A DNA stretch of 64,000 nucleotides, taken from positions 186,001 to 250,000 of the forward strand of contig BCIV01000017.1 of NCBI GenBank assembly GCA_001600055.1. Reading direction: 5' to 3'. The position numbers were made by a program, and so were the translations under genes. Below, in pieces: positions 13,249 through 26,046 of the stretch. Numbering within the stretch: the first letter of the stretch is position 1; every line of letters starts with the position of its first letter. Source of the DNA: Filobasidium wieringae (Eukaryota; Basidiomycota; Tremellomycetes; Filobasidiales; Filobasidiaceae). The notes below the pieces were generated by a model. The model was not told where the DNA came from, searched no databases, and saw only the letters and a list, made by a program, of their open reading frames with translations.

Positions 13249-16066
13249 ATGTCCAACGTCAATCCGCTGGTAGCTGCAGCTCTTTCAAATGCTGGAATTA
13301 CTCGCGGGACAAACGATTCGAGAGGCGTAGTAGGTCGGGTATCATCTGGTGGAGGTCGAGGGTACTCGTCAGGGATGGAGTTGGACAGGGATGGACCTTC
13401 AGCAGGAAGGCCAAGTAGAAACCGCAAAGTAAGTAGCATTCGTGACGTCGTGTACTTCAGGATAGCAAACACGGAGCAGGCAAGATCAAGCGTAGCAGTG
13501 CCGGTCTCTACGGTTTTGGTGTTTACTGGTAGTTCATGATCCGGTCAAGAAGTGAGAGCAAAAGGTGGACCGCCAAAGATGGTACTGAAGAGAGCATGGG
13601 TTCAAGAAGGGCATCCCAATGCACGGAGTCTGGCGGAAGATTTCAGGCTGCTCGACCGCGATGAGAGCGCCCTTGCTCTTGTCCTGTGTCAATCAAAGGG
13701 CAAAATCCAACATTAGCTGAAATAATTCGGCCTACCATGTTCCTGAGTCCAAGCTGAATCTGTCGTTCTTCTTTTGCTATCCTTTCGCCCTCGTGCTTAC
13801 AGCAATCACACCAATCCTCAACCCCATATGGCTCGAACTCTCGTCCCTCTCGTCCTTCACTCAACAATTCACGGCCAGGCAGAGCATCTTCCGTCCCCAC
13901 CTCTCAATCAAACAATGCCGGCTCTTCCTCTCGGCCAAGGCCTGATGTGAGAAGGGATGGCAGGGGAGATGGAGGGAAGAGTACGACGGACGGAGGGAAA
14001 CATGTAAAAACTCTCAAAGAGTGGGTAGGCACAAGAAAACGAGGCCCAGGATTGATCGATCTCAGCGTAAGTACTCGATTCTCAGAGCTGTCGGCGATAG
14101 ATGGTACCCATATGACCCTGCGGTATATTCTAGGCGATGGCAAATGACCCGGTTTTACTGGAAGCTGGATTGAAACCACCCGGTCATCCTGATGCGTATG
14201 CCCAAATGGGTGACGTCGTTTGGAAAGTAGTCGCCGAGGACAACATAGTCAGTCTGAAAGTACCCCTTGTTCTCGACCACTGCTGATACATCTTTAACTT
14301 CTCAGCATACGCATACAATCTCACTCAGAGAGAATAATTTTCAAAACCTCAGACAGTTATCAAGAATCGGCCATTTCTTACCACACATCCGAGCTTTGGA
14401 TTTGAGCGGAAACGAAGGAATCTCAGAGATGAATGGGCCAGGAGGAGCTGAGAGCTTGAGTTGTCATCCACAAGGGAAAAGAGGTGATACTAGTTCGCAA
14501 GCTGAGATGGGAAAGGTAAGACATGCATCTGTGGACCTGACGTCGAGTTGTTTATGTACCGAGAGCCTGTCAGAGCGGATTGAAGTATCTGAAGGAGCTT
14601 ATTTTTACTGGATCTCGTTTACGGAATGGAGCTGAAAAGGGAGGATATGTGGAGAGATATGTCAGGTGGGTGGTTCTTTCAGTTGACGACTATCCACATT
14701 GCTAAAGATTCTTTTGTAGGGATATTTTGATCAGATTTCCCAACATCAATATGCTGGATGGCCAGCCTGTCCCGAGAGTCGTTTTACCTGTGGATACTGA
14801 CCTTCCTGCCAAACCAATCACCAAGATTCAGATGGAACAGTTGAAAGGAATGCCCTACACCTGGCCCTTTGATGTTCAAGGGAAATACGCGGATTCAGAA
14901 GCCATGGGCGCGTTGGGAAGTGGATTTCTTGCAAAGTAAACCTCAAACAACCTTTTTTATTCATCGCTGTCGACGTATTGCTGACGGCTCCGTGCATATG
15001 CAGATTCTTTGAGCTCTTCGACGGGGATCGAACACAGTTATTTCCCGCTTATGCTCCTAACGCCACACTGTCGATGAACCTGACTATCAGTGTCCCACCT
15101 CGAGCCAAAGCTGCCGGGTACTTGCACACTCTTCCCCATCAGAAGGCTCTCAACTTTGATGCCCTCAAGCCAATCCATCGAAACCTGGCTTTTACCGGTG
15201 TTGGCAGATGGACAAGCTGCATGGTTGTAGTGACGGACGAGAAGAAATTGAAGAAATGGCTAATAGATGACCTGCCGAAGACGCAGCATCCAATGAACGA
15301 ACAAGGAAACTGGATGTATGATGTTGTCGGGATGGATCCCGTCAACGGGATCGGCAGGATTATGTTGATTGTGCATGGAGAATTCGCCGAGCGTAAGTGG
15401 AGAGCTTCCACGTTGAAGCTGAACTTTATCACTGATGCTACCGGCCCTCGAAAGTGCCATCTCAAGGACTACGATCGTTTTCCAGAACTTTGATCATTGC
15501 CGAATCTGCTCCAGGATCCGCGTGAGTGCGAGCTTAACTTAGACCCGGAACATCACGGACTATATGCTCATTTTATATTGATTGACAGAGCGCAACTCGC
15601 CGGGTGGCCTGGAGTCATTCTCTCCGACACGTTTTCGATCCGCCAATACTGCGGATTTGTTGACTTTACAAAGAGCTTAGAAGTGAACGGAGCGCAGATA
15701 GCTCACAAACCCGCCGCTGCCATCGGAACTTCAAACGACATCCCGGCTGATATAGCTGCATTACCCAATATCGTGGGTGAAAGCGGTGCCAAATATGGTC
15801 ATAGGATCTGGAACGATTGACCCCTCAATTTTCTCAGACACCAGAGCAAATGCTGGTGATCGCTCGCGTGCAGGCTCACACAAATCTCCACACGGCGCAC
15901 GCTTTGGAACTTACCGTCGCTGCCGGTTTTGATTTAGGAGCTGCAGGGGCCAGATTTGAGGACATGAGGGTGGGTTGATAGATGCTTTGATTAAGTCTGC
16001 CGTAATTGCATCTCTCTCACACTGTTTACCACCCAGGCTCAGATTCCGGAAGGTTATTTCCGCTAG
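13249..16066 (+). CDS. MEX67: Mex67/NXF1-type mRNA export receptor
   Basis: Carries mRNPs through the nuclear pore together with Mtr2. It starts MSNVNPLVAAALSNAG, followed by a Gly/Ser/Arg-rich N-terminus. A leucine-rich repeat part contains RIGHFLPHIRALDLSGNEGI, then LIRFPNINMLDGQPVPR. The NTF2-like domain begins KFFELFDGDRTQLFPAYAPN and includes GRIMLIVHGEFAE and LAGWPGVILSDTFSIRQY. The C-terminal UBA/TAP-C part reads LTPQFSQTPEQMLVIARVQ, then HALELTVAAGFDLGAAGARF and ends QIPEGYFR. Domain order matches the family. The join into the UBA part seems to need a 32-nt intron (15773-15804). Many exons; the frame was followed by eye. Confidence 0.93.
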
Positions 16067-16522
16067 TAGAAAGTAGAGAGGAATTTGATCCCCTCAAAAG
16101 TCTACTTTAGAGAGTCTCGGAGAAACGATAGAACAAAGCCCTTACTGTAGAAGAAGTCAATCGCCATCATGATCTATGACGATCAATCAACCAACCATTT
16201 AGAATGATGTAGCCGGTATGGCGATACAGTTTGTTCGCGTACAGGCAGTTTCACACGCGAAGGGGCGAGTGCAACGAACCTTCTTTTACCGTGATCAAAG
16301 ACAATTGGGTTTGATCTCGAGCATTCTATTTCGGAGATCCGTGATAACGCAAAGTTGCTTTCATCAATCTCGTGGATCCCATTTTACTGATGAGCGATAA
16401 TATAAAGACCGATAGCTAAAATACTCAACCTTGAACTGTCGACCCCTTAGGTCGCATATTGTTAGAGTAAGGCACTAGCCTAGCGCGCGTGAAACCCGGC
16501 ACCCACGGCAGCAAAACAGGCT
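16067..16522. other. Intergenic stretch upstream of the MFS permease
   Basis: About 450 bp with the 3' end of MEX67 and the promoter of the next gene. Only one short uninformative open frame (16218-16400). Nothing recognisable. Confidence 0.4.
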
Positions 16523-18512
16523 ATGACGGCGAACTCCATTGAGTTGATGCCACAAGACGATACGGAGCACAACCTAGATTCTCCGACTGCCTCTCGACAT
16601 AATGTTACGAGTAAGCATCACCTCTTTTCTTGAACACAGGGAATGAGTGTTCACGACTCACTTAGAAGTGCTTTATAATTACGACGCCCCAAGAGAATGG
16701 TCCAGACAAGACAGTGACTTTGGAACCAGAACGATATATCCCTCCACAACCACCCTTGCGGAGGCTCACAACTCGTTGTTGGAAGAAGAGGTGCAGCCGA
16801 AAGCATCTAGCCATCCAGATGGTGGCCTACAAGCAAGTCCTTGTCAGATGAACCTAGAACGGAGCTCTGACCGTATTGCTTTCAGGCTTGGTTGGTAGTC
16901 ATAGGGGGATTCCTTTCTGATATTTTCCGGAATGGGGGTGAGCTTTCTATGACGCGCTTTAGGTGTCCTCTGCCTGTAAAGTGATTAACCGTAAACATGA
17001 GTCTAGATGATAGTTTCATACGGCGCCTTCAATACCTATTATCATAACAACACATTTTCTCACTATTCGATGTAAGTCTAATCCTTATATCATTCCGCTT
17101 CCTTCTGGGTCTGATGAATCAAGTACTCAGAGCAACGACAGCCTGGATTGGGTCTTTACAATCAGGGTTGGTGTTTCTCTTAGCTATACCTGGCGGGGCA
17201 ATATATGACCGATATGGACCTCGATGGATCATGGCCTTCGGTACAATCGTCTGCGTTAGCGGATATATCGGCTTGAGCTGGGTAGGCAACTGAGTCCTAT
17301 GATCTGCAATGCTGAGCGAGCGCTAATAAGCCAGATCAGTGCACTAGACTGTGGCAGTACTTCGTCGTTCAATCAGTGCTGATAGGGGTAGGTATCGGTG
17401 CGATGTTCGTGTGCAGCCTGGGAGGAATCAACGAGTAAGCATCCCGCGGATATCTGTACGATAGCCTCCAGGACTGAAGGAATCGGCCTCACAGATGGTT
17501 TGACAAGAAGAAAGGCCTGGCCACTGGAATAGTGGGTGAGGCTCCTATACACGATTTCGGAACGCTTCGCGACAGCTGACAAGCGACGACGCACTTTAGT
17601 TGCAGGCAGTTCTATGGGTTCGATCGTGTGGCCAGTACTGATAGCCAACCTACCACAAAAGGGTGAGTGTTCGGTGAATCAGATACGAACAGGCCGAACC
17701 AATCTAAGTATATAACCCTCACAAATAGTTGGCTTGGCATGGACGTTCCGTTTAGTTGCACTTATGCAACTCATCTTCCTTACCATTGCGACCCTTCTTA
17801 TCCGACCTCGTCTTCCGCGGCAAAGGAACAAACCTCTATTTCTCCCAATTGTTTTCTTCTCGCACCTAGCCTATACTTCTCTGATCATCTCTTCGGTGCT
17901 CTTTAGCTGGGCATACCCAGTATTTCTCATCTTGTGCGGCCAATACGCGTTGGATATCGGAGCGGGTAGGGCTGCCCCGTACGTCCTCATCGCTTGTAAT
18001 GCCGCAAGTGGGGTAGGAAGAGTGACAAGTGGGGTGATAGCAGATAAATGGGGTTATCATAACGTCATGATAATAGGGCTCATTGGAAGTACCGTGGTCA
18101 TGTTTAGCTGGATGGCTATAGGGGATTGCAACGGACTTATAGGAGCGGCGGTGGCATATGGTTTACTCACGGGTGGAAACATAGCTCTTCAAGGACCTTG
18201 TGTGGTGACTGTGACGAAAGACGTGGGAAGTCCGGGAACGCTGATAGGTCAGATGTTTGGTCAGTTATGGAACTGAAAATGTGTAACCCCGACATGCAGG
18301 CTGATCATCAGACCAAATGAGCAGGGATGCAATCTATTGCGATGCTCTTAGGTCCACCCGTAGCAGGGTACATCGTAGGGAACGATCCAGTGACCCAACT
18401 GAGAAATTACAAGCATGCTATCATCCTGAACGGATCACTACTCGTCTTGGCTACCGGGTTCGCGATAGCTGCCAAGCTGTTACAGAATAAGGATTGGAGA
18501 GCCAAGATTTGA
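16523..18512 (+). CDS. Major facilitator, monocarboxylate-permease (MCT/Mch) type
   Basis: Predicted 12-helix plasma or organelle membrane carrier of the monocarboxylate porter family. The start exon MTANSIELMPQDDTEHN gives a polar N-tail. It is followed by the family signature PDGGLQA, joined across an intron to WLVVIGGFLSDIFRNG. Later helices include AIPGGAIYDRYGPRWIMAF (loop 2-3 signature) and IGAMFVCSLGG. The second half (17734-18276) has APYVLIACNAASGVGRVTSG, then IADKWGYHNVMIIGL and LTGGNIALQGPCVVTVTKD. The last exon ends AKLLQNKDWRAKI. Substrate cannot be read from sequence; fungal Mch proteins often do not carry monocarboxylates. Confidence 0.9.
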
Positions 18513-18773
18513 AAGAACCGCAGAGGAAGTTGTAATTGATAAAACCCAATGAGTAGTAACCGCAGTGTACGAAGGACCTGAGCGGCAAGCCGTAGATTGC
18601 GCTACTTGTAGAGTCGAGTAGTTGGACTTTGAAGTGAAACATGTCGCGCGAGCGAGGTTCAAGTTTCGAAACTAAGAAGAATCTTCGATCTAACCAGTTA
18701 TTCCATTTCATCCGATTCTGCGCAAGTTCTTTCCTCTCCGCCTGATGGACCGCTGTGCCCTTCGACAAGCGTG

Positions 18774-21700
18774 ATGTCGGTTCCATTCCCTCACACGTAT
18801 TACGATTCAGGGATTCCCCAGTTCAGCCCGACATCCATATCTTCTCTCGCCGGGGTACCGAACAATCAGGTGATAGGAAGAAGCTATGGCCAAAGACCGG
18901 AACCCTTACGCCAAGTCCAATATCACGACATACAACAACAGCAATCCAATGGCAAGCGGAAGCGAACAAGTATCGCCGGGTCATCTGGCTCGGTGACCGG
19001 CCCAGGAAGTGGAAAGAAGCCTAGGGAGCAGTACAGTTGTGCAGAGTGTTTTCGGTAAGTCAGCGGGAAAGTAGGCATCAAAGGGAGTTCTGGTACCAAT
19101 AACTTTCATGGAAGTCAGACGTAAACAGAAATGCGAGTGAGTTTTCTATACATCTTATCTCCCAAGCTAGGATGACGAGCTCATCGATACCAATCACATG
19201 TACAGCCGGAAGTTCCCTTGCAACAATTGCATACAACGTCGATTACCTGAACGATGCGTTCCTCCTCCGGGGACTCAATATCCCCCTCCTTCTCAGTCCT
19301 CTTCCTCCCATACTACGCCCATACAGGTGCATACACAACTTCTGCCTTCACAACAACCAATCCATCCCCAACCCTTGAAAACTCCTTACGATGAACCGGA
19401 AAGCAAACCTCGTTTGGATATCGCAGAAACGACAGCTCGGTTGGCTAGATTGGAGAGACTCCTTTCCCTGCAAGACCATACCTATGCTGAGAAGAGGTTG
19501 AGATTAGCTGAGGAAGCTGTACTGGGAATCTTGGAGATGGATGGAGGAGCAGATGTATCAGATATCACAAAGAAAGAAGAGGATTCGAAGACTGGGTTCG
19601 CCAACTTTCCCCAGCCATCAACTTCTTCCCAGCACCAAAATCCTGCCTATATCGAAACGAGAGAAGAAGCACTACAAAGGATTTCGATCGCCGAAAGAGG
19701 AATCGGAGCTCGAAGCGCAAACGGTTTGAACGCTATTGAGTCGGGAACATCAGCAGGATCGGAGACGGGCGGTGTAGATGAAAATATAGTAGAGCTGCTG
19801 GGAGATAATGGGTACAATGGAGCGACGGCTTTGGCTGCTCTGAGTCGGGCCCCCGTCTTGACCAGGGTGAGTCACATCACTTAAGGAATGCTGTTGAAAA
19901 AGACAGCTCAGTTCGTGCGTTTGATCAGGTTCAAACATCTTCGGCAAGGAATTCGTATCACGATCGGTCCTTCTTATCCATCAACAACCATCTTTCGGGT
20001 GTCTCGTCCTCTCTTGACAGTCTCCTTGATTTGACGCATTTTCAGGCCAATGAAATACGAACGCTGTTTGCCGTCTTGCCTAATCAGGAAATGTGCGAAA
20101 GGCTTATTGATAACTACTGGAAAGAATGGGTAAGAATGACGCTCTACGCTTGCTCGATATAGAATGCTTACGCTCTTCGTCGGCAGGATTGGACACGAAC
20201 TCCCCTGCCTCCAGCAGTCTTCCCTTCCGACTGGCTATCATGGCTTCACGTGGACAATTTCTTGCGAATGCATACGAAAGTTCTTCAGGAGCAAGGTTCA
20301 AATATGATGGCCTCTCTTGCCTTGTTGCTATCTATCTTAGCCCTTGGATCCGTATCTCCTACACTCAGCACCGCAGACGGGCATGCATCCTCAAGTGCTC
20401 TGTTCTGGGCAGCAGCTAAGGCCTTAGCCTATTGTCAGTCGCCGGGTTCAAACGATAGCAAAGTAAGGGTGTTACCATACATACGAATTTATACGCATTG
20501 CTAACTGAGCGGACTTCCGAAGACGATGTGGGCTAGAGCGATCTTGATGCGATATGGAGATCTCATTAGGAATAGCCAGATGCAATGGTACATGAAGAGC
20601 GCATGGATGGCCAATGCTCTAGATCAGGGGTTCCATCGGTACGTAAATTGGGTTTGTCTTTGCGACGTCTGTCTCAACTAGATGTCGTGTCATAGTGATG
20701 GTTCAGGTTTTGGGTTGGCACCCCAAAACACGGCAGAAAGAAGGGTGATTTGGTCGCATGTCTTACATTCAGGTGAGTATTCTGCCTGCAGCCAGAGAAA
20801 AATGTAGCTCATCTATCGAACATGTAACAGATAGAGAATGGGCGCTTGTCTTAGGGAGACCTTTGCAAATCAGCCGATACTCCACACTGATGCCAACCGA
20901 ATCGGATCTTGCGCCTTGGCCGTGGGACTACCAGCAATATCTTTTGAGACGGAATGAGCTTACACCGCAAGTGCCGTTAACCTTCAACTTACGCGTGTCG
21001 GTCAGCTAAACGAGATCTTGACATCAGAGTCCTGGAACGTATCTCAAATCTATTCCAGGAGGTCAGCTTGAAACGAACACCGGAAGCGCATAACAATGGG
21101 AATTTTAGAGCCACCGATGCCTACAACGATACGACATATCAAGAATTGTTGGCTATCGACCAGGTCTTGGACAAATATATGGCTAACTTACCTGCACACT
21201 TCTCCCTGGATCCGAGCAAGACGAACGAAACTCTTGAGCGAAACTTTCCCCATCTCAAGGTTTATCGACAGAACATCATTGCCCAAGTGAATTTCGTCAG
21301 AATCACGATGCATCGGCCTTTCATGCTGAAAGCATTGAGGAAGAAGAAGCATCCGTACCGATTTAGCTGGCAAATCTGTGTGGAGACGGCCGTTCAGGAC
21401 TTGAGGGCAAGGAAGATGTGGAGCCGGAGTTTTAGCCCGTCTGAACAGGTTAGTATAGAGCTTTGACGTATAGAAGACCGGTACTGACGGTGTTTGGTGC
21501 ATCTAGCGGCAAATGTTCATCGGTGCTTGGGCACTGTTCAACTCGGCAGTCGTCTTGGGTCTCTCCCTACTGATAAGCTTCGATATGCATGAGCTTCCTG
21601 ATCCGGAAACTTATCAAGAGTATGTGTCTCATCTCAAGGAATGCGGAGAGACGTTGCAGCAGGATCTGGAGTCGGGGAGGGATGATGCTGTTTCTAGACG

Positions 21701-22129
21701 AGAGAGGAGGATCATGGACTCGCTGTTACACCGAGTAGAGACATGCAGCAAAAGTATGGAGGAGCAGAACGAATCTGCTATGGGGATGCAGTTTGATTCC
21801 AGATGTAAGCCTTCTGTGTTTGCGATCGTGCGAGCCAATGACAAGGAATTGATGAGTGGTCTTCACGGAACACGATAGCTTCGACCCATACGCCCGCGGC
21901 TCCGCCGATACTCTTTCCACCCCCAAATCAGACCTCTACTTCAGCGGATCAAACACTGCCAACCCCCTCGATCCAATTCGATCCGTTCCTGCTTCAGCCA
22001 TTTGCATCTGCTCAGAACGTAGAGGGAGATGTTCCCGTGGATGGAACATTATTGACAAACAACCAGGACTTTTACAATTGGGAAACTTTCCTGAGCGAAA
22101 TGTATTGCAACGACCCGATCTTTCCGTAG
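18774..22129 (+). CDS. Zn(2)-Cys(6) fungal transcription factor
   Basis: Nuclear DNA-binding regulator. The N-terminus MSVPFPHTYYDSGIPQF is Gln/Ser rich with a basic KRKR stretch. The binuclear cluster is split by two introns: QYSCAECFR, then RRKQKCD, then RKFPCNNCIQRRLPERC. Together this is the C-x2-C-x6-C ... C-x2-C-x6-C pattern with the usual basic CFRRRKQKC loop. A linker and short coiled coil (ARLARLERLLSLQDHTYAEK) follow. The middle homology region appears from ANEIRTLFAVLPNQEMCERL, through NYWKEWDWTRTPLPPAVFPS, to SNMMASLALLLSILALGSVS. The protein ends MYCNDPIFP at 22129. The target genes are unknown. The neighbouring MCT permease on the same strand might be regulated by it, but that is only a positional guess. 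Confidence 0.92.
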
Positions 22130-22837
22130 GCTACAGGGAAAACAACCAGGAAACTCTAGGATAGACAAGTGAATGGTGATTTACGATACTTACGAACGCT
22201 AATGACATACCAATACGATGAATAATGATTTTTGAGGATCTGATTTTTATCGTTGCCGTCGGCGATGGATGCTTAGGCCAGCGGAACCTGGGTCCTGCCG
22301 TATCTCACTACAGAGACGTGGCAATGAATCCCTACTCAGATAAGGGATTGTGAATACCCCTCATACCCCTGCTCAGCGGTCTCGTCCGGATTCACTTCGC
22401 CTGATGAAACCATCGGGACTGCATTGATGGCAAAGCTACACGACAGAGTCGAAGGGTTGTTCAGGAATTACAAATATCCCGGTACTCCTGCCAAATGTTA
22501 TTCTCATGTTCGCTTCGCGTGAGAGGTTGTCGATCGTATTGTAGCCGTGCATTGCATGGATCTGCATTTACCTCATCCGCTCAAACTATGAGATAGAGCA
22601 CTCGACCCAATATCATTCCTGACCTTCAAGAAAAAGCAAGCGCTCAAGGCCTCATCAGTAGTTTCGTATGCCTTTAAAGGGACCGAAAGCGTTTTAGTGC
22701 CACTTGGAAACTAGACTCATCATCGATCCGGAATGTCTCATTAGCAGCAAGAAGATAGCATATCCAAAGGCTTTAGCTACCCGGTATCGCAAGGAATCGG
22801 CCTCGTCTTCATAGAAAACTTATAGAAGAGCATCACC
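22130..22837. other. Intergenic stretch upstream of the GT32 gene
   Basis: About 700 bp with no credible open frame on either strand. A CTGATGA near 22402 resembles a box C, but I found no paired box D and terminal stem. Nothing else stands out. Confidence 0.4.
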
Positions 22838-25677
22838 ATGTCCTTGTTTGGGCAGTCCAAGAGACCCATGTCGGCTCGTAGAACAGGACTCCCTCTTTCC
22901 TCCAACGACACGCTCGAAAAGCCTTACTCCCACAGTCGAAGCAACTCTTTGACCTCGCCCCTAGCTACTGCGGGGACTTCTTCGGGCTGGCTGACAGTAT
23001 TATACGTCCCTATACCCCCACTTTTCGGCTCCCGCAGAGGCAGTGGAAGTAACAGTGGAATGCTAGCTGGAGAACATAATGGAGGAAGGTTTGGAGGGTC
23101 AGGAGGACCGTCTCACTCCCTATCGTCACCTTCCTATTATCAACCTTATACTTCTTCTGCATACCCTGCTCAACCTAAACGACACTTCAAACTATACCTC
23201 CCTATTCCCCATGCCGTCAGTCGGCGAATACCCTTCCTCTCACGACCAACACCCTTGAGGTTGTTAGTGCTCATAGCCCTCATCGTAACTGCCGTCTTGG
23301 TCACGACAGGTCTTAAAAAGGGGAAGAGAGGCGATGGAGGTGGATGGACAGAGGTGTTCGGTGGGGAGAAAGACAGTGTAGTGTTGACCAAGGACGAGAT
23401 TAGCAGGATCTGGGAGTGGGAGGTGCTCAGTGGTCATCACCCAAGCTTGGTAGACGGTAAGTTTTGGATCCTTGCTCGACTACTGGCTCTTTAGTTTTTC
23501 CGTCAGCTTGACTCAAACAACTAGAAGAGCTATTGTATAAGATCTACTGGCTAAGTTCTCTTCTATTACTCCAGTGCCAGAAAGTGTCCCATTTCCCTCA
23601 TCATTCTCCAATCCCGCAACGCCTTCCCACTCGCATGATGACTCTCACAATACCACAAAACTTCTCGGAGGAGGTCCTATCCGAGATTACCTACCCATTC
23701 GTACAGAATTACCGCCCTGGGAAAGAGACGGAGATCAAGACAGTTCCGCCAACGTGCTGGGATTTCCACCGAGACCAGTGCCCGGAAGTGTTTTGGATTT
23801 GGACAAAGTTCTGGCAAAGTGTGACTTCACGACGAATACGGTCAGTCCATACGAGATCACTCGAAACGTAAAAAATGGCTGACCAACTGATTTCGTTGAG
23901 CAGCATGTCAGAGACTGCTTGGAATATCTGCGAATAGGTGGTCACCTTGACAATGGCAGACGTTTCCGACGAGCAAATCTGACGACATATGAGCATATCT
24001 ACAAGGAAGACCCAACCACATATCCACCCACGAAATACTTGAATACGGATCGACTGTCTCATATCATGCTACCGGAGGAGCCTCTTATGAACGATGAGGA
24101 TGAAGTCATAGATCGTTCAAGCCGAGGATTATCCAGGGATCCTCTGAAGCTTCCAACTCCCTTTGATCCTAACCAATCCGTTTACAATGCGAAATCCCCT
24201 TGTGATCCGCTTCACCCCAGGATTTTCCATATGTTCTGGGCAGGACCCTTCACGGACAAGCCATATATGGCCGTACTTTCCTTCCTTTTCACCCAAAACT
24301 TAGGGTTGGACCAGCTGGCAGGTGAAGCCAACAAGAAGACGGATACATGTAGACCCCAGTTCTGGGTATGGATCAACCCTGGACCAGCAGCTTCGATTCC
24401 TAACCCGTCGGCTAGAAGAGAGATGTACGAATCGCTCGCTGTCAATCCTTGGAGCGCTCCGTTCCTACATGCTAGGTTTCAGGATGTTGTCAAGTTCAAG
24501 ATGTGGAACACGACCGAGCAGATGGACTGGAACGATGAGCTTCGAGATCATTGGCGTGAGATGCCAATCTTCAATTCTGGCGGGCACGTCTACGGTGCTC
24601 CTCAACCACCTGTACCTGAATCGGAGGAGGAGACACCGAAGAACGAAAACGAAGGAATGGTTGTCCTTGACGGAGAAACGGGCGAGACTGCGGAACCGCT
24701 CAATCCCGCGCCGGTTCTGAAAAAGAAAGGCGGTCTCTTTGAACAGGTCGGATCCACCTCTCAGGACGAATACGATCGCTTGTCTGTCATTCTTTCCGAT
24801 CTCGCACGGTTCATCATCACTCACCGATATGGAGGAATTTACATCGATGCCGATACTGTGTTCTTAAGAGACTGGGAAGAACTATGGAATTGGAAGGGAC
24901 AATTCGCCTATCGTTGGTCGTTCCATGAAAAGTACAACACCGCCGTCCTGAAACTCCATAAAGGATCGGCACTCGGAAAGTTTTTGTTCAAGACGGCTCT
25001 CGAAAACGGCTTGGATTTCCATCCTATGACGATCACCACGTACCTCAAGGATGCCGGATTAGATGCGTTGTTGTTTAGAATCCCTGATGCTCTGTTTGAT
25101 TCTGCTTGGCTGAATATGGAAGGCTATCAGAGGGATCGCCCGCCTTTCCCGTACTTCCCAGAGTAAGTCTCGTGGTCTTTTGTAACCAGTTTGCATACGT
25201 TACTCATACCCGCGGTCATTCAGTTTCAGCGAATTCTTTTCCAACAACAAGTTCTCGGCAGCGGGACCTCATCCCCTTGGGTACGACGGTTTCTTTCGAG
25301 GTTCATTCTCTTACCATTTCCACAACTTTTGGTAATTCCGCAGGTGTCTCGTCGATGTCGGTGAGCGATGACTGATTGAACCGTGAATTCATAGGTGGTT
25401 GCCTTTCGACCCGTCGCGTAACTGGCCTGACCTTGGGAAACGATTCTTCAAAGGGGAACGAACCTTGCGGCAAGCATCACGAGCGGCCAAGGTGTTGGCT
25501 GGCAATCCTGCGCTCCAGAAAGTAGACTTGAGATCGGATGTGGACGATGTAGATGGATCGGATGAAATTGAAGAAGACGAGGCTGATCTGAGTTGGAGTA
25601 CGGCCTTGAAGAGGACGTTCGAGGCGTATATACGCTCAGAGAGGCCCAACATGTATGGCGAGTGGTTACGATGGTGA
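22838..25677 (+). CDS. Golgi-type glycosyltransferase family 32 (DXD sugar-binding region)
   Basis: Predicted type II membrane enzyme of the secretory pathway that transfers a sugar from a nucleotide donor. A Ser-rich cytosolic N-tail (MSLFGQSKRPMSARRTG) precedes a single helix TPLRLLVLIALIVTAVLVTT (about residues 140-165). The lumenal part has RIFHMFWAGPFTDKPYMAVL and the GT32 core YGGIYIDADTVFLRDWEELW, in which DAD is the DXD metal motif. Then come a RWSFHEKYNTAVLKL stretch and a C-terminal region ending SERPNMYGEWLRW. Four introns. Och1-like alpha-mannosyltransferases belong here, but donor and acceptor cannot be assigned. The protein is longer than simple Och1 enzymes, with an acidic insert (around 24600-24700). 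Confidence 0.9.
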
Positions 25678-26046
25678 CCGAGCATGACTATGATCATATT
25701 GTGCAAAGGCGATGAGATGTGACGAGGATAGTAGCCATCATTCATAGACAACCGCTGAGGGGGATAGACGATGAATGATGATTATGACAAGACAAGACAA
25801 GACGATACAGTCGGCCCCCCGATATTGAGACCCCCTCGGCACATCCCTGTTGGATGACGACACCCCGAATCTTGAGATTTATCACATTTTCAAACCAAAC
25901 ATTGCTACAACCACCCACAAATCCTCCTTCATGACATATGATTCGAATTACACGCACCCTCTTCCGACCCGTAAGCGATCGGACGAGATGCCTTGACTTG
26001 CCCATAAGGTTTCCGGATCCAGCGATCGAAAAGATGTCTAGTCCTT
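25678..26046. other. Convergent intergenic region
   Basis: About 370 bp between the stops of the GT32 and FUN14 genes. A short GACAAGACAAGACAAGAC-type run lies near 25786. No gene seen. Confidence 0.45.

Noticed and set aside
22395..22460. Box C-like CTGATGA as a possible C/D snoRNA
   Set aside because: No box D with a closing stem at a suitable distance was found.
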